Origin: Pycnopodia helianthoides
Lineage: Eukaryota; Echinodermata; Asteroidea; Forcipulatida; Asteriidae
Direction: 5' to 3'
Assembly: GCA_032158295.1 (NCBI GenBank)
Contig: CM063249.1
Span: forward strand, 1,954,501 to 2,018,500
DNA length: 64,000 nucleotides
Shown here: one piece after another, positions 56,640 to 64,000 of the stretch
Position numbering within the stretch: the first letter of the stretch is position 1
Layout of the letters: every line of letters begins with the position of its first letter
The notes under the pieces: model-generated
What the model saw: only the letters and a program-made list of their open reading frames with translations
Databases searched by the model: none
Told to the model about the DNA's origin: nothing
Position numbers and translations under genes: made by a program

Positions 56640-57035
56640 AACTGCTCTCCCCCAAAAACATTAATGCTCTTGAAAATAAAAATAACTGCTCTTGCAAATT
56701 AAGAATACCTGCTCTTTAATTTAAAATAAAAACAATATGCTGTTCAAAAACTAAGGTAGGTCTTCTCAGAATTTTTTTGTCATAAGAAATTATTTTCAAC
56801 GATAAGATGGGTGATTGATTAATTGATTGATTTAATTTTTTGTTTTGGGGTTATATTACACACACGGTGTAGATGTAACCTGTAAATGTAGCCTGCAAAG
56901 ACATAAAAAGTGAATAACTCCCCTCCAAAATAAAAAGAACTGCTTTCCGAAATGCAAAGAACTGCTCTTGGAAATAAAAAATAACTGCTCTCCCCCCCCC
57001 AAAAGCATGACTTCTCTTGAAAATAAAAAAAAGGA
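56640..57035. repeat. Imperfect short repeats (aactgctct...aaataaaaa)
   Basis: Two clusters of units of roughly 25-30 bp, each with an aactgctct-like part and an A-rich part (56640-56740 and 56905-57035). Upstream of the dynein light chain gene; not coding. Confidence 0.5.
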
Positions 57036-57363
57036 TCAGGTTATAAAAACATAATTGTTTGTCTAGGTAGGATGGGTCGGGAACCGGAACACACACACTT
57101 TAGTTCGTTTGGTCTTAGACCTCGCCTTCGGCGGCTTATTCCTAACACCAACATGCAACGTTCAGCACCCCGGTCATTGACCACGCAGTGAGTGGCTCTA
57201 GAATTCCACTTTTCTGGATGATATGTGGAGCTGTTTTGCTAACTAAAAGCAAGTTTGCAAAATTCGATCGATCCGCCCGACGACCCCCCCCCCACCCCAC
57301 GATGATGGAGCAGCGCAGGCGCCTTAGAAGTTGAACAAGCTACCGAGGAAGACGGTTTCCTTT

Positions 57364-57497
57364 TATCCAATCAAGCTTCGTAGCGAAAATAAATAGCCAA
57401 TCACCGAACAAGTTTGTTCTGAATTGGACCGAGCTACCGGGAACGATCTGATGCATCGTCCAATAAAAACACAGCGTGTCAACTTTGAGCCAATGAA
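57364..57497 (+). promoter_or_regulatory. CCAAT-dense promoter region of the DYNLL gene
   Basis: Four CCAAT boxes at 57367, 57397, 57460 and 57490 plus an inverse ATTGG at 57423 within about 130 bp. The two forward pairs are each spaced 30 bp. These are typical NF-Y sites, about 150-400 bp upstream of the presumed non-coding first exon. Promoter function is inferred from density and position. Confidence 0.55.
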
Positions 57498-57639
57498 ATC
57501 ACTAGCTTACTAGACGGCACGCGCTCACTGCATGCATGCATTCTGCATTGTATTTTTTTTAAAAATAAATTGCACACAAATTAATTTTGTTTTAATTTGA
57601 CTAAATCAGGAATCAAAACTGGAACACTGTCTCTGTTTT

Positions 57640-57911
57640 TTGCCTGTCATTTATTGAGTTGTTTCACTTTCGAGGACAACAGTTTTTCACCGTTTAAGAG
57701 ACAGTTGGATACAGCAGTTCCATAAGGACCAAAGTAAGTCAAGTGAATAAGTTGTCAGTTGAAACAAGACTTTGGACATCAAACACTCGAACAAGCTGCC
57801 GATTGAGGGCGGCCGGTCAGAGACCACCCACAGTTTTCGAGTCAAACGAATTTTCACAGTTTGCCTTTCTGCAACTTCTATCTACACTGGAAACGACTAC
57901 AATCTGATTAG
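57640..57911 (+). other. Probable non-coding first exon of DYNLL
   Basis: Ends at a near-ideal splice donor, ttag|gtgagc (57912); an alternative donor aaa|gtaagt lies at 57734. DYNLL genes commonly have a 5' UTR exon, and the coding exon begins with an acceptor five bases before its ATG, so an upstream exon must exist. The 5' limit is not determinable. Confidence 0.4.
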
Positions 57912-58813
57912 GTGAGCAACTTAAAATTCGATACTAAACTTTTCTCGGTGCTCGAAATTGATTCATGGCTGTCAATGATGATGACAACGTAGAGTCAGAG
58001 AGTAAGCAAGCACTAGAGTAAGACTGCACAATTCATTTTTAAAACCCTTTTAAATGTCATGATTGTAGTTAGAAAAGATTAGAAATAGAAGATGTTGAAT
58101 AAAACTTATATTTTAATCAAAATTGCCGTTTACATTAATAATATATGCAATGGGCCAATGTCAGTTTCAGTTTTGTTGGGCCCTATGCCACATTTTTCAC
58201 TTCAAGTTCAGTTTAGTGTGTTTCACTCAAGTTACCATACATCATGTACATTGATTACTGTCACTAGTCATGTCAGAACGAAAGATGTGCCTAATGTTTG
58301 ATACCAGTGTTGTACTTAGTACTCTACCAGGCTAAATCATTGAAGTTTTGGGAAGATTATAAATTATTATTCACATCCTCATAAATTCCAAGCCAATGAA
58401 GGGCTACAGTACAGAACATTTCTCCTAAACACGCTAAAGAAAAAACCATCACCTTTAGTGAATCGCCTTTAGTGAGAAACAATGAAATATAATATATAAG
58501 TACATGTAGGCCTGCATGAGCTTATTTTATTTTGATTGCTGCAAACGAAAGAATCCCTCTCCCCCAATTCTGTAATTTGTGGGGTGTCTAATAATTAATA
58601 ATGCTGTTTTTCCTACTTTGCTAATTTTCCAGTGTTCATCATGTTGATTGATGGAACTGATTATCAGCAAATTTTCCAGTGGTATCTACAAACTCGCTGA
58701 AAGATTGGAACTGATTATCAGCAAAATCTCAGATTGAAACTAATAAAATATTTTACTGATACCAATCAATAAATGTTAATTTTTGCTGTGACAAACATTT
58801 CTTCTTTGTACAG
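57912..58813 (+). other. DYNLL 5' UTR intron (inferred)
   Basis: From gtgagc to tttgtacag. It contains a small duplication, ggaactgattatcagcaaa, at about 58652 and 58707. No other features seen. Confidence 0.4.
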
Positions 58814-58818
58814 CCATC

Positions 58819-59088
58819 ATGTCCGAGAGAAAAGCCGTTATCAAGAATGCCGACATGTCAGAGGACATGCAACAGGACGCCGTGGACTGCGCCACCCAAG
58901 CCCTGGAGAAATTCAACATTGAGAAGGACATTGCCGCTTACATCAAGAAGGAATTCGACAAGAAGTACAATCCGACATGGCACTGCATTGTGGGCAGGAA
59001 CTTTGGCAGCTACGTCACTCACGAGACGAAGCACTTCATCTATTTCTATTTAGGGCAGGTTGCTGTGTTGCTGTACAAATCTGGTTGA
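58819..59088 (+). CDS. DYNLL: Dynein light chain LC8-type, complete 89 aa
   Basis: LC8 is a homodimeric hub that binds short linear motifs in dynein intermediate chain, myosin V and many other partners in the cytoplasm. The 89-residue length equals the family standard, and the sequence is almost that of vertebrate DYNLL1/2: [13 protein letters not shown] at the start, [20 protein letters not shown] and [19 protein letters not shown], ending YKSG. The partner-binding strand ([11 protein letters not shown]) is intact. The coding part is one exon starting at 58814, just after ttgtacag; vertebrate genes split it. DYNLL1 and DYNLL2 cannot be distinguished in an invertebrate. A paralogue-free reading is supported by the clean frame and splice acceptor, which argue against a retrocopy of unrelated origin. 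Confidence 0.97.
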   Translation: MSERKAVIKNADMSEDMQQDAVDCATQALEKFNIEKDIAAYIKKEFDKKYNPTWHCIVGRNFGSYVTHETKHFIYFYLGQVAVLLYKSG

Positions 59089-59147
59089 GATTTTTCTTTT
59101 TTGCAAGTTTATCGTATTATTTTACTTAATCAGATGTAATTGTTTGA

Positions 59148-59153
59148 AATAAA
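59148..59153 (+). terminator. Candidate polyadenylation signal of DYNLL
   Basis: AATAAA 60 nt after the stop codon; the nearest signal downstream. Confidence 0.5.
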
Positions 59154-59189
59154 TTGTAAAAGAAAAGCTATACCCTGTTTGTATTAAAA

Positions 59190-60782
59190 TATGACTTAAT
59201 TCCACTCTGAGCCATGCCAACTTTACACAAAAGTTGGCTCCACTGATTACCAGAAGGGTTGCAATGAGCTAGTTTTTCTTTGATGATTTACGAAAGAAAA
59301 GTTGAACTTGTCCTTCAAAAACCAAGGTCCTCTCAGAGAGCTAAAGTTTCTGTAGTAAGAAATTCTTTCGATCGATGAATTGGGTAGTTTTTTGGGAGGC
59401 AGAAGCAGCAAACACCTTGGGCATCCATAAAATAGTGAAGGTACCTCAGAAGGGTTTCTAAACATGTAACTTCTTGGTAAAATGAATGAGATATGCCCTC
59501 CGTGTCACCCTGACCAGAAACAAACATAATAGCTGTACAGTGTGTATCTCTTTTCTAGTATTAGTGTATTTTGCAACATTTGTACAATTGAATTTCAAAA
59601 TCTTATGAAGTGTAAATTTTAAAAGAACTATGTGTATGCTGCCCTCTAGAGTCCCAAAAGTATTTCACCGGCCTACCCATACCTTTCGATCAGGGTGCCT
59701 CAATTATATACTTGACATGCCTGAAAAGACTTACAACAATAGTCAACATGTATCAGATGAACCATTGAAGGAGTAAACAGTCAACTACAATTAAAGTACA
59801 AACATACAAACAAACTAGTTGATTAGATTAACTTTGTTTATTTACAAACATTTGATGTTAACATTCAAAGTAATTATATTTTAGAGGTTTTGCTGTAATA
59901 GGTTAATAAGTTTAACAATGAGTGCAGAATGTTGTGGCGTGGTTATTGTTAAATCGAAATTACTGGGGATCAATAAAAAAAAAAACAGCATAAAGTAAGG
60001 TGCTTTAAAATATTGACTCGGAAGCCAGTTTCAATGTAAAGCAGAACATTCAATAAAAAAAGGCAAATGCAACACGTCTTCCAACTCCAATGATAAAGGT
60101 TGCCATAGAATAAATAGCGTGCATTGTCCTGCACCCTGTTTACTGTATCCTCTAGACCCCCTTGCATGTGAAGTCACAAGCCCAAACCAATACCCTCACT
60201 GAGGTCAATGAAGAGCTATCATTGGCTGAGAGTTGTGTGCAGTGCATACAAGTTTCCATTGTTTCAAATATATCTATATCCTCTATAGGCCTACTGTGTA
60301 TCCATGTAGTAAGCATTTCCCAGACAGTCTGGCCCCTGCGTTCATCAAAATTCGGAATTGAACCAAAATTCACAATTTACATTTAGTTCCTTTAGAAAAC
60401 AAATTGCTTGATGCCACAGACTTGTATAAAACCTCTGTACGTATATAAAACTTGTAGTTGCTTTTTAAATACACCATGTAATGTTTTTGATTAGGGAGGG
60501 ATGTGAAATTAAACAGGCAGTAACTTGAGGTTAGCCTAGAGTTTTTTTAAAGGTTTTGCGGGTTTATCCAGGTTCTCGAGTTATGGCTTGTTTAGTTCTG
60601 CATTTTGTCCCTTATTGGAGACAAAACTATAATTAAAAAAATTCCACGAACCTACAACCTACATGTATAACGTTTGTTTGCAGTATCTGTTGTATTTACT
60701 CTACAAGAGTTATGATGATCCTAATAAACTCTTGAGTTACTATGTTGTTACACGTGAATCACTACTGCTGTAAATCATTTCC
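59190..60782. other. DYNLL-COQ5 intergenic space
   Basis: No gene recognised between the two convergent genes. The part 59190-59400 resembles 56530-56830 on the other side of DYNLL (gagctagttttt..., aaaaac(c/t)aaggt, gtaagaaatt). The rest is AT-rich. Confidence 0.5.
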
Positions 60783-60884
60783 TCATAGTTTAAACCCGGA
60801 GTGTATTGCAGCAATCCCAAATGACAGGTTTTCATGAGTCACCATAGAGAATCCAGCCTCGCGAATCATATCAGCAAAGTCTTC
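60783..60884 (-). CDS. COQ5: COQ5 terminal exon
   Basis: Acceptor ttattttcag; encodes [20 protein letters not shown] and then [13 protein letters not shown] followed by TGA. This is the strongly conserved C terminus of COQ5 ([10 protein letters not shown]), which closes the methyltransferase fold. 33 codons plus stop, phase 0. Confidence 0.96.
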   Translation of the reverse strand, partial: EDFADMIREAGFSMVTHENLSFGIAAIHSGFKL

Positions 60885-61261
60885 CTGAAAATAAACGATT
60901 CAAGAAAGCAACGACTTGTTAACGATAGACCAGCAGTGGTTGGGGATCCTGAGTGCTGGGCGGATTTTCCGGCACCAACCACTGTGGGCAGAACCCTGTA
61001 CTAAAGAAGATTTCAACTGAATGTTTCATATTGAGTGAACAGTTGATTTGACTGAAGTGGGAGGTCTAGATTACAGCACATGTGTATTTCTCTTCACTAA
61101 TCTCAGTCTAGCTCGATCTAGCTTCATTTATATGAATTACATGTTCATTACAATGCAACCATTATTTTTTTCTTTGTGTTAATTTTGACTCCCAAAATGG
61201 CGGACAGGTTTTGGTATGTTTAAGCGCCCTGCGCTTCATGAAATGGGTCAATACTTGTACA

Positions 61262-61511
61262 TGTGCACAGCCACAATCATGGGTACACTTTTTGTTACAA
61301 AGACACCGAATGAACAACACATAAATATTGAGTAACTCTTTGCAGATCTTGTATTTGACAAACTCAAGTACTTTCTACTCTTCATTCACACAGCGCTGGT
61401 TAATTAATTTACAAACAACATTGAAATAACTGTTACATCACTGGTTTTCAAACTCATGTTCATAACATGCACACAAAAAAAATGTGTACCCATAATTGTG
61501 GCTGTGCACAC
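61262..61511. mobile_element. Short inverted-repeat element in a COQ5 intron
   Basis: The ends tgcacagccacaatcatggg and the inverse cccataattgtggctgtgca form arms of at least 25 bp with one or two mismatches, extending inward through gtacact/tgtgtac. About 250 bp, non-coding. Confidence 0.7.
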
Positions 61512-61684
61512 ATAAAAGGAGCCATGCTATTCACCCTTACAGTTTCATTTGGTTCACATTTACTTGCTTCCTGATAAAGGAAAACAGCAATTGGCAGAAA
61601 TAAAAGAACAAAATGAGCTTTATTTTAAGTTACTGCTTCTGGAGGCCATCTGAAAAGTTTGTCAATATGCCTAGGGAAACTTAC

Positions 61685-61796
61685 CTGATTTGGGAATTGT
61701 CGGATGCTTTCGACTAGGTACTGGTAGGACTTCCAGTCAGATGCTATAACTTGACCAAGAACTGGGATTACTTGGAAGGAGTAATTGTCATACAAA
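61685..61796 (-). CDS. COQ5: COQ5 exon ([10 protein letters not shown] segment)
   Basis: 112 bp, acceptor cttttcag, donor cag|gtaagt. Completes a split codon (AG+T = Ser), then encodes [20 protein letters not shown] and [17 protein letters not shown], a COQ5/UbiE-specific block. Its 5' end and acceptor are duplicated just upstream (about 61858-61926). Confidence 0.96.
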
Positions 61797-61926
61797 CTGA
61801 AAAGAAACAACAAACAATAGGAATGACTACAACACTGCAGACCTGGAATTTCAAGGAGAAGGAGTAATTGTCGTACAAACTGAAAACAAACAACAAACAA
61901 TAGGAATGACTACACCACTGCAGACC
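61774..61926. repeat. Tandem duplication covering the exon acceptor
   Basis: About 75 bp, from ggagtaattgtcatacaaac to ctgcagacct, appears twice (about 61776-61849 and 61858-61926) with four or five differences. Both copies contain the exon start and a CAG acceptor on the minus strand. Confidence 0.85.
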
Positions 61927-62362
61927 TCAAATTTTATCTTTGAGAGGGCAAGGCCATTTTCATTTTGCAAAGGCCACTTCCATTGGAATTTTGCTTAAAG
62001 TCTATGGGAAACTTTTGATAGGGCACCAAGGCCAAGACCAGGGCAACAGAGGCCATGGCCTCCGTGTTATTCCAAGCCTGCACCAGGGCGGTCTATCAAC
62101 TCTTTATTAATTTTTTTTAACCATCAAGCTTTCATACTTTACAAAGGAGATGGCTTCATATGAAATGAGCACATTACAGGATAGAATGGGCCTAAACTTA
62201 AATCTGAAAGGACTCTACCAAAATGCACTTATTTTGTTGTGGATAAAGCATGGGTAATATAAATGGAATCAACTATTAACAATAAATCTTCAAATTTTCA
62301 CCCTTCCTGTCCCACAAGATATCCGCAACTTTGAATTGAGGAATTTTGTACTAAATGTTTAC

Positions 62363-62451
62363 CTTCTTAAGACTGGATTGTTGACCTGGCTGAACTCTAG
62401 GCACAGGAAGCGACCTCCAGGAACAAGCACCCTATATGCCTCACTAAGAGC
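62363..62451 (-). CDS. COQ5: COQ5 exon ([14 protein letters not shown] segment)
   Basis: 89 bp, acceptor ggtctacag, donor aag|gtaaac. Encodes [20 protein letters not shown] and then SQVNNPVLR plus two bases. The PGGR and LEFS region is motif III of the class I SAM-dependent fold as found in the UbiE/COQ5 family. Confidence 0.96.
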
Positions 62452-63153
62452 CTGTAGACCAATTATAGTAAATAAACTTAACAGATCAAACATAATACAG
62501 GAGGAAGTGTACTGCAAGGCCGAGTAAATCCTTGCAAGATAGTCATCTGTTTAATCAATTATAATTTTGTTACATATAACTCAGAGGATAGTCTTGATCC
62601 AGAGGCACAAAGTATAAATCAATGTCATAGGGTGAATCATTTGCACTTGATTTCTGATTGAAAACCAAGATAGATCAACTATATAACAGTGCCCTCTGCA
62701 GTTGGCACTTTTCCATGTGAGGGTCTCGGAGCTACACGTAAGAATATCCAAAGGATGTCTCAAACGTTCAATTCAATTGACCCAATTTACCTGACGTTAT
62801 CATCACAGTAATCGTGCCATTTTGGGAGTCAATGTTCTTGTGTGTTATACAGCGTAGTGTGCATTTAAGGCAATACAGCGTTTACACACCATACTTTTCA
62901 CAAATGGCCAATGTAGCCAGACAGTAGCCGGCGTGTGTTACATTAGTGCAAGTAGGGGTCAATAAAAGGTTTCAGTGACATTTTAACTTTAGTACTTGTT
63001 TAGGGGTCCAAACAGAACGGATCAGCTCTCACCCCAACATGCCATTTTGGTAATTTCCTTACATCAGGAGCTGTAGCTTTTGCATAATTATTTTAAATTA
63101 AAACCATACACCCAACAATTTCTCTGTTGATACAGTTTCATTGATAAACCCAC

Positions 63154-63260
63154 CTCTTCAACATGTGTGACATTTCTTATACCAAATGCTATTGTGTAGG
63201 CATCAACAGATTCACTTGCAATGGGCAACTCTTCTGCATTACCAGCAACCCAAGAAATAC
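63154..63260 (-). CDS. COQ5: COQ5 exon (SAM-binding segment)
   Basis: 107 bp, acceptor tcctctttag, donor gag|gtgggt. Completes Gly, then [20 protein letters not shown] and [22 protein letters not shown]-type and [12 protein letters not shown] motifs are hallmarks of UbiE/COQ5; the former contacts the adenine of SAM. Confidence 0.96.
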
Positions 63261-63873
63261 CTAAAGAGGAAAACAGACGAAAAACAAAATGTGTCCAAAG
63301 TTTATTTTATGTTCTTGAGCAAACATTTTACAAGCAATGGTTATTTACTTATCTGGTGGGCTCACACTTTAACCCTAACAGAGTCTTCACGGGTCATTTT
63401 GGTTGGTAAGCAGTTTGCAACAGCTAACTCATTTTAAAAATTTAAGATCACCTTGAATGAAATTAACATATTATTGTTTGTTTGCCATAGAAAGGTATTC
63501 GAGTGCGTAATGATTACATATAATTGAGTAAAACTCAATCAAAATTATTTTATAATGTAAACAAAAAATATATTTTTGATCAGTGTCACACTGGAAAAAA
63601 ATGCAGAGTTTCACGGAGCCTAAGCGCCTAGGAATCAAAACAGCACTGTGGTGTCACACTACGGACTCAATCCAAACAAGACAACAGAAAAAGCATAGGA
63701 ATGAAAGTGAGCAACCTTCATTCAGCTTGTGTTGTGACGTACAATACGGACTGGTTTAATCAAGTTGACCTTTCATAACAACATTGAAACAAAATTTTCA
63801 AATCCTACAATTCTGATTTCTGTGACAGTCTCAGCTCTCAAATAATGATAGTCGCATACAAAAGCTCTCAAAC
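63261..63873 (-). other. COQ5 intron
   Basis: GT-AG intron with no other recognisable feature. The other COQ5 introns are 60885-61684 (with a MITE), 61797-62362 and 62452-63153. Confidence 0.8.
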
Positions 63874-64000
63874 CTTCAGTTAGTCCTCTCTGCTCAGCCC
63901 TCTGCCTTCCAACCTTCAGCATGGACAGATTGATATCACAGACGGTCACCCTTGTGTCTTCCCTCCATCCTGAGGATGCCTCTTGCTCCTCCGGGCTGTC
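63874..64000 (-). CDS. COQ5: COQ5 exon, cut by the window edge
   Basis: Fourth-from-last or earlier exon of the mitochondrial 2-methoxy-6-polyprenyl-1,4-benzoquinol C-methyltransferase, which acts in the matrix-side CoQ synthesis complex. Reads ...EDTRVTVCDINLSMLKVGRQ and then RAEQRGLTE plus one base of a Gly codon, donor gaag|gtttga. The VCDIN aspartate binds the SAM ribose. The N-terminal half, including targeting sequence and motif I, lies beyond the window. The chain of five exons has consistent phases (1, 0, 2, 0) and no frame breaks, so the gene looks functional. Confidence 0.95.

Overview
The window is animal nuclear DNA. Three recognisable genes are spread over long introns and gene-poor stretches: a cytospin-A/SPECC1L-like gene (+, 41.1-48.1 kb), a DYNLL-type dynein light chain (+, 57.6-59.2 kb) and the 3' half of COQ5 (-, 60.8-64.0 kb, running off the right edge). 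GT/AG introns, CCAAT boxes, tRNA-derived short repeats, many small inverted-repeat elements and scattered tgtacatgta microsatellites suggest a marine deuterostome. An echinoderm, probably a sea star, is my best guess from the repeat style; it is inference, not proof.

Layout: 0.07-1.09 kb is an octanucleotide minisatellite. 1.1-9.4 kb has no convincing gene, only dispersed inverted-repeat elements, two long palindromes and one CpG-richer patch that might be a first exon. 9,430-28,567 is a composite Ty3/Gypsy-type LTR retrotransposon on the minus strand: LTR - pol - gag - broken middle LTR - pol - gag - LTR. The two internal regions look virtually identical. The middle LTR is split by about 610 bp that is a degraded copy of the sequence lying just left of the whole insertion (about 8.64-9.20 kb); this looks more like an assembly join than natural DNA. 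28.6-41.0 kb is repeat-rich and gene-poor, with a decayed non-LTR retrotransposon end at about 37 kb. 41.1-48.1 kb holds the cytospin gene (one long coiled-coil exon plus four short exons forming the CH domain), followed by a 104-bp satellite. 49.3-57.3 kb is again gene-poor. The dynein light chain gene has a CCAAT-dense promoter, a probable non-coding first exon and one intact coding exon. COQ5 follows, convergent to it.

The three genes are housekeeping or cytoskeletal and show no sign of a shared pathway: cytospin links actin and microtubules, DYNLL is a dimeric hub on dynein and myosin V, and COQ5 is the C-methyltransferase of ubiquinone synthesis. The unusual content is in the repeats: a core of about 60 bp shared by at least eight otherwise different TTAA-ended elements, nested insertions, a candidate -1 frameshift site between gag and pol, and several single-base indels (gag copy 1, cytospin exon 1) that may be sequence errors.
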